From an uncultured Rhodospirillales bacterium (lineage in GTDB: Bacteria; Pseudomonadota; Alphaproteobacteria; Acetobacterales; Acetobacteraceae), in contig CAILMF010000059.1 in the NCBI GenBank assembly GCA_903835235.1, forward strand, positions 1-64,000: 64,000 nucleotides of DNA, given 5' to 3'. The first letter of the stretch is position 1; every line of letters begins with the position of its first letter. Shown here in pieces: positions 37,844 to 46,279 of the stretch. Under the pieces are notes generated by a model. The model saw only the letters and a program-made list of their open reading frames with translations, was not told where the DNA came from and did no database searches. Made by a program: the position numbers and the translations under genes.

Positions 37844-38654
37844 GGGCGAAGGGGTCGCGCGGCGAGGGCGTGGCGCGCGAATACTCGGCGCTGGTATAGC
37901 CGCCGCCCTGGTAGCGCTCCTCCACGGCATCGGCGGAGACGATGTGGCCGACCTCGGCGCGGAAGCTCTCCGCGGTGTCCTGCGGCGCCCAGCCGATGCG
38001 GTCGCGCTGGTCCTGGCCCCAGAAGCTGGCAGGGTTGGCCGAGCAGGCCCAGATCACGCAATGCCCGGCGCGCGGCGCGATGACGGCGGCGGTCACCAGG
38101 CGCGTCAGGTCGCCATAGGACAGCCAGGTTGAGAGCATCCGCGCGTTGACCGGCTTGGGAAAGCAGCTGCCGATCCGCAGGTTGACGTTCTCCACGCCAT
38201 GCTTGTCCCAGTACAGTCGGCCCATCAGCTCGCCGAACGCCTTGCTCAGCCCGTAGTAGCTGTCCGGCCGGAAGGCGCAGTCGGCGTCCAGCGTCTCGCC
38301 GCGTTCATGGAAGCCGATGCTGTGGTTGCTGCTGGCGAAGAGCACGCGGGCGCCCTCGCGCCTGGCGGCCTCGTAGATGTGATACAGGCCGTCCAGGTTG
38401 GGGCGCGCGACCTCCGGGTAGGCCTTGTCCACGCTGATGCCACCGAAATGCAGGATGGCGCCGCAGCCTTCCGCCAGCCGGGCGATGGCCAGCCCATCCG
38501 CCAGGTCGGCACGGGTGAAGCTGGCGCAGGGCGGCAGCGGGTCCGGGAAGGGCGCGATATCGGTCAGCCGCAGCGCCCAGCCCTGCGCCGCCAGGGCCGG
38601 AGCCAGGGCACGGCCGAGATTGCCGGACGCGCCGGTGAGCAGCACAGGTTTCAT
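37836..38654 (-). CDS. udh: Uronate dehydrogenase
   Basis: 272 residues, extended SDR. LLTGASGNLGRALAPAL binds NAD; ILHFGGISVDKAYPE, FASSNHSIGFHERGE, the catalytic YYGLSKAFGE near residue 135, RIGSCFPKPVNARMLSTWLS and WACSANPASFW follow the Agrobacterium uronate dehydrogenase pattern closely. It oxidises galacturonate or glucuronate to the aldarolactone. ATG 38654 overlaps the TGA of the TRAP permease remnant (ATGA), a scar of the former operon transporter-udh-epimerase. Confidence 0.9.
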   Translation of the reverse strand: MKPVLLTGASGNLGRALAPALAAQGWALRLTDIAPFPDPLPPCASFTRADLADGLAIARLAEGCGAILHFGGISVDKAYPEVARPNLDGLYHIYEAARREGARVLFASSNHSIGFHERGETLDADCAFRPDSYYGLSKAFGELMGRLYWDKHGVENVNLRIGSCFPKPVNARMLSTWLSYGDLTRLVTAAVIAPRAGHCVIWACSANPASFWGQDQRDRIGWAPQDTAESFRAEVGHIVSADAVEERYQGGGYTSAEYSRATPSPRDPFALD

Positions 38655-38773
38655 CGGAACAACCCCGGAAGCCACAAGGACAGGCCTGGAACATAGGTGA
38701 CCAGCAGCAGCACCACCACCATGGCGGCGGCGCCGAGCGCGAACGCCACCGGCGTGCCGATGACAAGCAGCAC
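38651..38773 (-). pseudogene. TRAP transporter large permease (DctM) remnant
   Basis: A 40-codon frame from GTG 38773 joins an N-terminal DctM piece (LLVIGTPVAFALGAAA) directly to the C-terminal end (MVVVLLLVTYVPGLSLWLPG followed by LFR). In DctM these are over 350 residues apart, so nearly all of the permease was lost by an in-frame deletion. The stop overlaps the udh start as ATGA. Upstream to 38823 is a short coding-like tail without a start. No dctP or dctQ remains. Confidence 0.75.
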
Positions 38774-38904
38774 TCAGAGACGGCCGCGCAACACCGCCAG
38801 TGCCTTGGCGCTCAATCCGTTATCTATCCGGCGGCGGCCTGGCGGATCATCCCCCAACCGGCCAGCAGGTCCCGCAGCCTGGCCAGGCTGCCGGGCGGCA
38901 AGGG

Positions 38905-39738
38905 CTAGGCGGCGGGCGGCCGGGCAGCGCCGACATCATCGCCGATCATGCCCAGTGCCGCCTTGACCACGGCCACGTTGGCGCCGTTCTGCTCCTCGCT
39001 CCGCAGCGCCTCGAAGCCGGCGATGGCGGCGATCTCGGCTCGGGCAGCGGCGTAGTCGCCGCGGCGCAGCGCATCCCGCACCGCCACGCTGCGGCGGGGC
39101 AGCACGTTGATCAGGCCGCTGGTGAAGCCCTTGGTGCCCAGCGCAGCCATCGGCGGGGCCCAGGCCTCGGCCAGGCCGCAGACGAAGTTCACCTCCGGCC
39201 CGGCGCGGCGCATGGCTTCCGCCAGCACCATCACGTTCGGCGTCGCCCACTTCACCCCGACAACGCCGGGGATGCGGCACAGCGCCTCGATCGCCGGCAG
39301 GCCGATGCCGTCGTTGCGGAGATACAGCACCAGCGGCAACCCCGCGGCATCGGCGATGCGATTGACGTAGGCGACCACGCCGCGCGGCGCGACGAAGGGG
39401 TCCGGCGGCTGGTGCACCATGATGGCGTCGGCGCCATCGGCCCGGGCGCGGCGGGCCAGCGCCACCGCCTCCCCCACGCTGCGGCCGGCGCCGGCGATGA
39501 CCACGGCGCGCCCGGCCACCAGCGCCGGCACCTCGGCCTGCATCCGCTCGGCCTCGGCAAAGCTCAGGCCGTAGAACTCGCCGGTATTGCCGTTGACCGT
39601 CAGCGCATCCACGCCGGCCTCGGCACAGCGGGCGATGATCGGCTTCAGGCGCTGCGGCTGTACCTGGTCCTCGGCATCCATCGGCGTGACCAGGATGCCA
39701 GAGATGCCCGTGATGGCGGTGCGGATGCGATCGGTCAT
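38905..39738 (-). CDS. DHDPS/NAL-family aldolase, ended early by an amber codon
   Basis: 277 residues of the Class I aldolase TIM barrel that includes 2-keto-3-deoxy-sugar-acid aldolases and dehydratases. ILVTPMDAEDQV, VNGNTGEFYGLSFAE, HQPPDPFV and the Schiff-base Lys in VVGVKWATPN near residue 160 are seen. The frame stops at TAG 38905-38907, then continues open with PLPPGSLARLRDLLAGWGMI to a second TAG at 38824, a plausible lost C-terminal helix. The start ATG 39738 overlaps the gntR stop as ATGA. It probably acts on the keto-deoxy acid made by the neighbouring dehydratase. Confidence 0.85.
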   Translation of the reverse strand: MTDRIRTAITGISGILVTPMDAEDQVQPQRLKPIIARCAEAGVDALTVNGNTGEFYGLSFAEAERMQAEVPALVAGRAVVIAGAGRSVGEAVALARRARADGADAIMVHQPPDPFVAPRGVVAYVNRIADAAGLPLVLYLRNDGIGLPAIEALCRIPGVVGVKWATPNVMVLAEAMRRAGPEVNFVCGLAEAWAPPMAALGTKGFTSGLINVLPRRSVAVRDALRRGDYAAARAEIAAIAGFEALRSEEQNGANVAVVKAALGMIGDDVGAARPPAA

Positions 39739-40430
39739 TTCTTCCCGTTTTTCAGCACGCCGCCGGCCCGGAGCGAGCGCAGCACGTGGGCGCGCATGCG
39801 TTCTTCCGCGAGCTCCGGGTCGCGTTTCCGAAATGCCTTCACCAGCCCCTCATGCTCGGCCAGCGCCTTGGGCAATTCCTTCGGCGTGCTCTCCAACGCG
39901 CGAACGCGATTGAAGTGATCATAGGCGCGCAGGCTGGTCAGCGAGCGCAGCAGGAAGGCGTTCCCGGCGGCTGCATGCACCAGGGCGTGGAAGCGCTCAT
40001 TCGCCGCGGCCAGGCGCACCGTGTCGGCCGCCGCCGTCGCCTCGCGCATCACTGCGAGTTGCGCGTCCATCAGCGCCAGCGCGGCGTCGTCGGCCCGTTC
40101 GGCGGCCAGCGCCGCGGCGCTGCCTTCCAGCGCGGCACGAATACGTCCCATCTCTGCCAGCCTGTCCGGCCCGAACTCGGCCACGATGGTGCCGCTGCGC
40201 GGTTGGGTCAGCACCATGCCATCGGCTTCCAGCCGGCGCAGCGCCTCCCGCACCGGCTGGGCGGAGATGCCCAGCGTCAGCGCCAGGCCGCGTTCGGAAA
40301 TCTTGGTGCCAGCGGCCAATTCCCCGCGCACAATGGCATCCCGCAGCCGGCGATAGGCACCCTCCGCTAGGGAGAGGGCGTCCTGCCCCTCCGTGGGGCG
40401 GAAAATCAGGTCGGTTGCGGCGGAGGCCAT
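39735..40430 (-). CDS. GntR-family regulator (FCD/FadR subgroup)
   Basis: 231 residues. The winged helix-turn-helix covers residues 20-85 (AYRRLRDAIVRGELAAGTKI, SERGLALTLGISAQPVREAL, GMVLTQPRSGTIVAE). The C-terminal all-helical FCD domain has AANERFHALVHAAAGN near 145, a metal/ligand His region, and HEGLVKAFRKRD. ATG 40430. It is divergent from the ilvD-like gene, and a perfect 18-bp palindrome lies three bases before its start codon. Such regulators usually repress their own sugar-acid operon until the acid binds. Confidence 0.92.
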   Translation of the reverse strand: MASAATDLIFRPTEGQDALSLAEGAYRRLRDAIVRGELAAGTKISERGLALTLGISAQPVREALRRLEADGMVLTQPRSGTIVAEFGPDRLAEMGRIRAALEGSAAALAAERADDAALALMDAQLAVMREATAAADTVRLAAANERFHALVHAAAGNAFLLRSLTSLRAYDHFNRVRALESTPKELPKALAEHEGLVKAFRKRDPELAEERMRAHVLRSLRAGGVLKNGKK

Positions 40431-40433
40431 GGA

Positions 40434-40451
40434 CAACTGCTATAGCAGTTG
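40434..40451. promoter_or_regulatory. Perfect 18-bp palindrome, likely GntR operator
   Basis: CAACTGCTATAGCAGTTG, in the 60-bp gap between gntR and the dehydratase gene. Its place between divergent genes and its size suit a GntR/FCD dimer that controls both directions. Confidence 0.7.
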
Positions 40452-40490
40452 GCAATCTCCGGTCAAACGCAATCGTCGTGAGGAAACACC

Positions 40491-42218
40491 ATGTCGCGCA
40501 AGAAGCCCGAGGATCTCCGCAGCCACCGCTGGTTCGGCGTGGACGACCTGCGCGCCTTCGGCCATCGCTCCCGCCTGTTGCAGACCGGGTTGGGGGAGCA
40601 GGATTTCCGCGGCAAGCCCGTCATCGGCATCATCAACACCTGGTCGGACCTTTCTCCGTGTCACGCGCATTTCCGCGTCCGGGCGGAGGAGGTGAAGCGC
40701 GGCGTCTGGCAGGCCGGCGGCTACCCGGTGGAGCTGCCGGCGCATCCGGTGACCGAGCAGTACCAGAAGCCCACCAGCATGCTGTACCGCAACCTGCTGG
40801 CGATGGAGACGGAGGAGCTGGCCCGCAGCCACCCCTGCGACGGGCTGGTGCTGATGGGCGGCTGCGACAAGACGCCGCCGGGCCTGGTGATGGGCGCGCT
40901 CTCGGCCGGGCTGCCCTGCATCTTCGTGCCCGCCGGGCCGATGCTGTCCGGCAACTGGCGCGGCAAGAAGCTGGGCAGCGGCAGCGACGTCTGGAAGTAC
41001 CACTCCGAGCTTCGCGCCGGGAACATCACCCAGGGCCAGTGGAAGGAAATGGAGACCGGCATCGCGCGGTCCTTCGGCACCTGCATGACGGCGGGCACCG
41101 CGGCCACCATGATGCTGGCGGTGGAAGCGCTGGGGCTTGCCTTGCCTGGGTCGTCCAGCATTCCCGCCGCTGACAGCAACCACCCGCGCATGGCCACCGA
41201 TTGCGGCCGCCGGATCGTCGAGATGGTCTGGAATGACGACACGCCGGCCCGGCTGCTGACCCAAGGCAGCGTGGACAACGCCGTGACGGTGACGATGGCC
41301 TTCGGCGGTTCCACCAACGCCATCCCGCACCTGATCGCCATGGCGCGTCGCGCCGGGCTGAAGTTGGATTTGGAGCGCTTCGACGAACTCAGCCGGCGGG
41401 TGCCGCTGATCGCCAACCTGCGGCCGAACAACGGCGAATACCTGATGGAGGATTTTTTCTACGCCGGCGGCGCGCGGGCGCTGATGGCGAAGCTGGCGCC
41501 CTACCTCGACCTCTCGGCGATGACCGTCACCGGTAAGACGCTCGGCGAAAACCTGGAAGGTGCCGAGTGCTACAACGAGGACATCATTCGCCCGCTGGAC
41601 CGCCCGCTGCAGAACGAAGGCGGCCTGGCCGTGGTGAAGGGCACGCTGGCGCCGCGCGGTGCGGTCATCAAGACCTCGGCCGCCGATCCGCGCCTGTTGC
41701 AGCACACCGGTCCCGCCGTGGTGTTCAACGACTACAACGACATGAACGCGCGCCTGGATGACCCGGATTTGAACGTGACCGCCGACAGCGTGCTGGTGCT
41801 GCGCCAGGCTGGGCCGCAGGGCGGGCCGGGCATGCCGGAATGGGGCATGATGCCGATCCCGAAGAAGCTGCTGCAGCAGGGCGTGCGTGACATGCTGCGG
41901 TTGAGCGACGCCCGCATGTCCGGCACCAGCTACGGCGCCTGCGTGCTGCATGTGGCCCCCGAATCCCATATCGGCGGCCCGCTGGCGCTGGTGAAGGATG
42001 GCGACCTGATCCAGCTGGATGTTGCCAACCGCCAGTTGAACCTGCTGGTGCCGGAGGACGAGATGGCCCGCCGCCAGGCCGCCTGGAAGGCGCCGGAACG
42101 CAAGTATCTGCGCGGCTGGACCGGCCTCTACCTGGACCACGTGACCCAGGCCGATGAGGGCTGCGACCTGGACTTCCTGCATCACGGTGCGCCGACGCCG
42201 GAACCGGAAATCCACTGA
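40491..42218 (+). CDS. IlvD/Edd-family sugar-acid dehydratase (arabinonate-like)
   Basis: 575 residues. Fe-S cysteines are in NTWSDLSPCHAHF (near residue 57), MGGCDKTPPGLVMG (near 125) and FGTCMTAGTAATM (near 200). The opening LRSHRWFG, GGSTNAIPHLIAMARRAG and the C-terminal MSGTSYGACVLHVAPE match the L-arabinonate-dehydratase branch. It would make a 2-keto-3-deoxy acid, the natural substrate for the DHDPS-family protein across the operator. ATG 40491, AGGAAA upstream. Confidence 0.88.
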   Translation: MSRKKPEDLRSHRWFGVDDLRAFGHRSRLLQTGLGEQDFRGKPVIGIINTWSDLSPCHAHFRVRAEEVKRGVWQAGGYPVELPAHPVTEQYQKPTSMLYRNLLAMETEELARSHPCDGLVLMGGCDKTPPGLVMGALSAGLPCIFVPAGPMLSGNWRGKKLGSGSDVWKYHSELRAGNITQGQWKEMETGIARSFGTCMTAGTAATMMLAVEALGLALPGSSSIPAADSNHPRMATDCGRRIVEMVWNDDTPARLLTQGSVDNAVTVTMAFGGSTNAIPHLIAMARRAGLKLDLERFDELSRRVPLIANLRPNNGEYLMEDFFYAGGARALMAKLAPYLDLSAMTVTGKTLGENLEGAECYNEDIIRPLDRPLQNEGGLAVVKGTLAPRGAVIKTSAADPRLLQHTGPAVVFNDYNDMNARLDDPDLNVTADSVLVLRQAGPQGGPGMPEWGMMPIPKKLLQQGVRDMLRLSDARMSGTSYGACVLHVAPESHIGGPLALVKDGDLIQLDVANRQLNLLVPEDEMARRQAAWKAPERKYLRGWTGLYLDHVTQADEGCDLDFLHHGAPTPEPEIH

Positions 42219-42233
42219 ACCGTTGTTGGGGGC

Positions 42234-42356
42234 ATGGAAAATCAGCCCTCAGACACCGACACCGTCCCGCTGATGGAAGGCTGGATGTTCGGCCAACTGC
42301 TTTACCCCTACGCCAGGCAGCATATGGCTGAGCATCCGCCCGCCAACGATAAGTAG
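42234..42356 (+). CDS. Small ORF of 40 residues after the dehydratase
   Basis: ATG 42234 to TAG 42356, preceded by TTGGGGGC as a possible ribosome site, 15 bp after the dehydratase stop on the same strand. The product, starting MENQPSDTDTVPLMEGW and ending PPANDK, is acidic at the N-terminus with a central aromatic stretch (MFGQLLYPYA). It is not similar to anything I know. It could be a small operon-encoded protein or chance. Confidence 0.45.
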   Translation: MENQPSDTDTVPLMEGWMFGQLLYPYARQHMAEHPPANDK

Positions 42357-42450
42357 TTCTCCCCGGGGGTGCGCTGCCGAAAGCGGTGAAGCAACCGCGG
42401 CTGGTCGCGCCACCTTGCCGAAACGGCGATCCGGCGCCAGCATCGCGGCC

Positions 42451-43797
42451 ATGAAGACCATCGCTGACGCCGCCGCCGCACTCGCCCAAGGGCGGGTTTC
42501 CGCCCGTTCCCTCGTTGATGCCGCCTTGGAGCGCATTGCCGACCCAGCCGGCGAGGGCAGTCGCGCCTTCGTGGCCGTCCATGCCACTGCCGCGCGCGTG
42601 GCCGCCGACGCCATCGACACGCTGCGCCACCACGGCCTGGCGCCCAGCCCCTGGGCCGGCATTCCCATCACCATCAAGGACCTGTTCGACGAGAAGGGGC
42701 ACGTCACCCGCGCCGGCTCCCTGGCGCTGTCCGACGCCGCGCCGGCCGCCGCCAATGCGCTGGTGGTCACACGGCTGCAGCGGCTGGGCTTCATCGTCAT
42801 CGGCCGCACCAACATGGTGGAGTTTGCCTTCTCCGGCCTGGGCGTGAACCCGCATTACGGCACGCCGAAAAGCCCCTGGGACCGCGCCACCGGCCGCCTG
42901 CCGGGCGGCTCCTCCTCCGGCGCCGCCGTGGCCGCGGCCGACTACATGGGCTTCGGCGGCCTGGGCACGGATACCGGCGGTTCCTGCCGGATCCCCGCGG
43001 CCATGTGCGGCATTGTCGGCTACAAGCCGACGGCCAAGCGCGTGCCGCAGGAGGGCGTGCTGCCGCTGTCCTTCTCGCTGGACAGCGTCGGCCCGCTGGC
43101 CCGCAGCGTGGAATGCTGCCACCTGCTGGACGCGGTGATCTCCGGCAACCCCAACCCGCAGCCGCTGGCGCATCGCAGCGTGGCCGGGCAGCGCTTTGCC
43201 GTGCCGCGCGGCACCTTTTTGTTGGACGGCATGGACGACCATGTGGCGGCCAGTTTTGACCGGGCACTCGCAAAACTCAGCGCCGCCGGTGCGCGGATCG
43301 AGCTGCTGGACATCCCCGAGATCGGCGCCATCCCGGCGCTGAACGCCAGCGGCGGCTTCACCGCGGCCGAAGCCTATGCCTGGCACCAGTCGCTGATCGC
43401 CCGCAAGCGCGACGAATACGACCCCAACATCCTGGTCCGCATCATGCGCGGCGAGAAGATGCCCGCGAGCGACTACGTCAAGGCGCTGCAAGGCCGCCAG
43501 CGCATCTGCGCCGCCGTGGCCCGCCGCACCGCGCCGTTCGATGCGCTGCTGATGCCGACCTGCCCTGTGGTGCCGCCCGCCATCGCGGAAGTCGCGGAGC
43601 AGGCCGAGTACAACCGCATCAACATGCTGCTGCTGCGCAATACCGCGGTGGGCAACTTCCTCGACCGCTGCTCGATCAGCCTGCCGTGCCAGGAAGCTGG
43701 CACCGCGCCGGTGGGGCTGATGCTGACCGGCGAGCATGGTGCCGACGAGGCATTGTTCCACAGCGCCGCGGCGGTGGAAGCAGCGCTGGCGGCTTGA
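42451..43797 (+). CDS. Amidase-signature family enzyme
   Basis: 448 residues. The Ser-cisSer-Lys triad is present: Lys in GIPITIKDLFDEKG near residue 75, the Ser-rich LPGGSSSGAAVA near 155, and GTDTGGSCRIPAAMCG near 175. GYKPTAKRVP follows, then SFSLDSVGPLARS. The family hydrolyses amides, including Glu/Asp-tRNA amidation subunits, but there are no gatB/C neighbours, and IAEVAEQAEYNRINMLLLRNT points to a catabolic amidase. ATG 42451; an upstream ATG at 42415 adds 12 unlikely residues. Confidence 0.88.
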   Translation: MKTIADAAAALAQGRVSARSLVDAALERIADPAGEGSRAFVAVHATAARVAADAIDTLRHHGLAPSPWAGIPITIKDLFDEKGHVTRAGSLALSDAAPAAANALVVTRLQRLGFIVIGRTNMVEFAFSGLGVNPHYGTPKSPWDRATGRLPGGSSSGAAVAAADYMGFGGLGTDTGGSCRIPAAMCGIVGYKPTAKRVPQEGVLPLSFSLDSVGPLARSVECCHLLDAVISGNPNPQPLAHRSVAGQRFAVPRGTFLLDGMDDHVAASFDRALAKLSAAGARIELLDIPEIGAIPALNASGGFTAAEAYAWHQSLIARKRDEYDPNILVRIMRGEKMPASDYVKALQGRQRICAAVARRTAPFDALLMPTCPVVPPAIAEVAEQAEYNRINMLLLRNTAVGNFLDRCSISLPCQEAGTAPVGLMLTGEHGADEALFHSAAAVEAALAA

Positions 43798-43816
43798 GGG
43801 GGGCTTCGGCGCCGCA

Positions 43817-43900
43817 CACTCCAGCGGGTGTCTTGAGGGAGGCTCCGCCCCCTCAAACTCCAGCGGTTGCATTGAGGGAGGCTCCGCCCCCCTCAAACTC
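43817..43900. repeat. Tandem 39-bp hairpin repeat after the amidase gene
   Basis: Two units, each with ttgaggg...ccctcaa (43833-43856 and 43872-43896) and flanks ccagcgg and aaactcc, plus a decayed first unit before. Beyond, 43901-44011 shows another dyad around ggccttt but no gene. Lies between convergent genes and may terminate both. Confidence 0.6.
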
Positions 43901-44011
43901 CCCAGCCAAAGGCCGAAAGGCCCTTGGAACCCGGGTTTCAAGCACATGGTTTCCAAAGGCCCCGCGGCCTTTGGCAGGGAGAGCGCGAGAGGGACGGCGT
44001 CCCTCTCGCTC

Positions 44012-44878
44012 CTACGCCCCAGGCACCAGCTCCGTCCGCTTCGCCAGCAGCCACTCCGCCGCCTGCATCCGCGTGCCGCGCCACACATAGGGCGTGGCGA
44101 CAACCTGGCGCATGATCTCGTCGAATACCCAGGCGCCGGCCGGGCGGCCATAGACATGGGTGTGGATGGTCACATCCATCAGCACCGGCTGGGTCTCGCG
44201 GTGCTGCAGCGCGCTGAAGGCGTCCTCGAATTGCTGCAGCATGGCGCGGGCGTTGTTGCCGTAGCGGATGCTGCTCGGCAGGTCGTTCACGTCCATGGTC
44301 AGCGAAATCCGCACGATCTCGCGGCCCCCGGCAGTTTCCAGATAGGGCATGTCGTCGTCGTTGCAGTCGCCGTCGTGCAGGTAGCCGGCCTCGGCCAGCA
44401 GCGCGGTGTGGCCGGGGCTGCCGGTGCCGCGCGGGCTGATCCAGCCGCGTGGCACCTCGCCGGTCACATCCGCGATCAAGCCAGTGGTGCGCTTGATGTT
44501 CTCGCGCTGCCCGGCTTCGTCCAGATACACCGGGATCACGTCCATGCCGTAGCTGTGCGCCACCACCTCATGCCCGCCGGCATGGATCGCCCGCACCGTG
44601 TCGGGCCACAGCTTGGCCAGCACGCCATTGGTCATCACGCTGGTCGTCACGCCGTTCCGCGCTGCCACTTCCAGCGCCCGCCAGATGCCGCGCACCGCGC
44701 CATACTTGCCCCAACTGGCGGCATTGGCGTCGAAGAAGCCGGGCTTCAGCGGGTTGCCCATGGGGCCGATGCCAGGCACCTGGCCTTCCGACCAGCCCTC
44801 ATAGGCAATGTTGAAGATCACGCCGACCCGCGCGCCGCCCGGCCAACGAAAGCCCGGTCCCGTCCGCAGAATGCTCAT
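44012..44878 (-). CDS. Polysaccharide-deacetylase-family (PuuE/NodB-like) enzyme
   Basis: 288 residues. VGVIFNIAYEGW is the first strand, where the catalytic Asp of the NodB fold would be expected; the residues seen are N-I-A-Y-E. GHEVVAHSYGMD near residue 105 keeps a His of the HxxxH metal motif, RGWISPRGTGSPGHTALLAEAGY is motif 3, and DVTIHTHVYGRPA near 240 the last His motif. The set fits the allantoinase/peptidoglycan-deacetylase-like subgroup. ATG 44878 overlaps the MFS stop (ATGA). Substrate unknown; cytoplasmic. Confidence 0.85.
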   Translation of the reverse strand: MSILRTGPGFRWPGGARVGVIFNIAYEGWSEGQVPGIGPMGNPLKPGFFDANAASWGKYGAVRGIWRALEVAARNGVTTSVMTNGVLAKLWPDTVRAIHAGGHEVVAHSYGMDVIPVYLDEAGQRENIKRTTGLIADVTGEVPRGWISPRGTGSPGHTALLAEAGYLHDGDCNDDDMPYLETAGGREIVRISLTMDVNDLPSSIRYGNNARAMLQQFEDAFSALQHRETQPVLMDVTIHTHVYGRPAGAWVFDEIMRQVVATPYVWRGTRMQAAEWLLAKRTELVPGA

Positions 44879-46023
44879 TTCCCCGCCCTCCTGATCGCCA
44901 GCGCCAATACCAAAGCCGTCGCCACCAGCGCCAGCCACACCCCCAGCAGCGCCGTGGCGCCGCCGAAGCGGTCCATCGCCACCCCCACTAGCGCCGGCAC
45001 GCCGCCGAAGCCCAGATGCGCCACGACGAAATACCCGGCGGTGGCGCGCGGGCGTTCCTGCCCCGCGGCCTCGGCTGCCGCCGCCAACCCGCCCAGGTAG
45101 ACCAGGCCGTAGGTCGCCGCACCGGTCAGCACCGCCCCCAGCGGCAGCGGCCACAGCAGGCCGAAGGCAGCGCCCCAGAACACCAGCCCGGCGCCCAGGC
45201 ACAGGCACCCCAGCCCGGCCACCACGGCGCGGCGCGGCGCCACCTTGCGCAGCATCAGTTGCAGGGCGGCGCCGGTCAGCATCATGGCGCAGGCGGCCCA
45301 GGGGCCGGCACCGGGGTAGCCCTGGGCGGCAAGCGCCGCCGGCACCGCTGTCAGCACCGTACCGGTCACGCCCCAGGCGGGAATGATCGCCAGCGTCGTC
45401 GCCAGCGTACCGCGCGGAAACACCGGCAGGCGCAGCCGGGCGCCGCGCGGCGCGGCCAGGGTTTCCGGCAGCAGCGCCACCGGCCAGGCCAGCAGCGCCA
45501 GCACCGCCAGGTGCAGCGGGAAAGTCAGCGGCAACAGGTCGCCGGGGTGCCACAGCAGCGCCAGCATGGTGGCCAGCCCGCCCAGGCCGAAGCTGCCCGC
45601 GGTGCCCACCGCCACCACGGCGGCGCCGCGACGGGTGGCCTCTGGCGTGCCGCCGCCCAGCTCGGCCGCCCAGGCGGCGCCGGCGGCGGTGATGCAGCCC
45701 ATCGCCAGCCCCTGGAACACCCGCGCCAGCGCCAGGCCGGGCACGCTGGGGTCCAGCGCCAGCACCAGCGTTGAACAGCCGGCCAGCGCCATGCCCAGCA
45801 GTACCACCGGGCGGCGGCCGATCCGGTCCGGCAGCGGCCCCAGGAAGGGCGAGGTGAGCATATGCGTCAGCGCATAGCAGCCGAAGGCCAGCGCCAGTGC
45901 GCCGGCGCCGTAGCCGCCTCGGGCGGCATAGGCCACGTACAGCGGCAGCGGCAAAGTGGTGGAAAGCCCGGCGCTGCCCACGGCGGCGCCGACCAGCCAG
46001 GCTCGGCGCTGGGGCAAGTTCAA
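44875..46023 (-). CDS. MFS transporter
   Basis: 382 residues, about twelve membrane helices. LPDRIGRRPVVLLG after helix 2 is the MFS motif A. Start at TTG 46023, whose bases TTGA overlap the HiPIP stop; another TTG at 46017 follows. Coupled on both sides: HiPIP upstream, deacetylase-family enzyme downstream. It may import the substrate of the enzyme after it. The long upstream frame is a shadow. Confidence 0.83.
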   Translation of the reverse strand: MNLPQRRAWLVGAAVGSAGLSTTLPLPLYVAYAARGGYGAGALALAFGCYALTHMLTSPFLGPLPDRIGRRPVVLLGMALAGCSTLVLALDPSVPGLALARVFQGLAMGCITAAGAAWAAELGGGTPEATRRGAAVVAVGTAGSFGLGGLATMLALLWHPGDLLPLTFPLHLAVLALLAWPVALLPETLAAPRGARLRLPVFPRGTLATTLAIIPAWGVTGTVLTAVPAALAAQGYPGAGPWAACAMMLTGAALQLMLRKVAPRRAVVAGLGCLCLGAGLVFWGAAFGLLWPLPLGAVLTGAATYGLVYLGGLAAAAEAAGQERPRATAGYFVVAHLGFGGVPALVGVAMDRFGGATALLGVWLALVATALVLALAIRRAGK

Positions 46024-46265
46024 TCCACCATGTCGAACAGCTTGCACCAGCCTTCCGGGCTGACCTCGCCTTCCACCTGCTTGCACAGGTTGGGGCGCAC
46101 GAACAGCGTGCAGGACGCGCACATGGCGATGCCGCGGGGCCGAGGCTCGTATTGCGCCTCGGCCTGGGTCAACTGACGCGCCATCAACTGAGCGCGGGCC
46201 GTGGCGGCCAGCGCCAGGAAGGTGCTGCCCAGCAGGGCGCGGCGAACAGCACAGCCGGCAGGCAT
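46020..46265 (-). CDS. High-potential iron-sulfur protein (HiPIP)
   Basis: 81 residues. A signal-like N-terminus VRRALLGSTFLALAATARA with an Arg pair suggests Tat export of a folded cluster protein. The four cluster cysteines have the HiPIP spacing C-x2-C-x8-C-x12-C (MCASCTLF, NLCKQVEGEVSPEGWC) with the PEGWCKLF end. It would carry electrons in the periplasm. ATG 46265 has GGGAG upstream. Head of the HiPIP-MFS-deacetylase operon; a paired-hairpin repeat lies just before it. Confidence 0.87.
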   Translation of the reverse strand: MPAGCAVRRALLGSTFLALAATARAQLMARQLTQAEAQYEPRPRGIAMCASCTLFVRPNLCKQVEGEVSPEGWCKLFDMVD

Positions 46266-46279
46266 GGGCACTCTCCCGC

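Noticed and set aside
37836..42218. Complete TRAP transporter in the uronate locus
   Set aside because: Only a 40-codon joined DctM remnant was found; no dctP or dctQ sequence remains.
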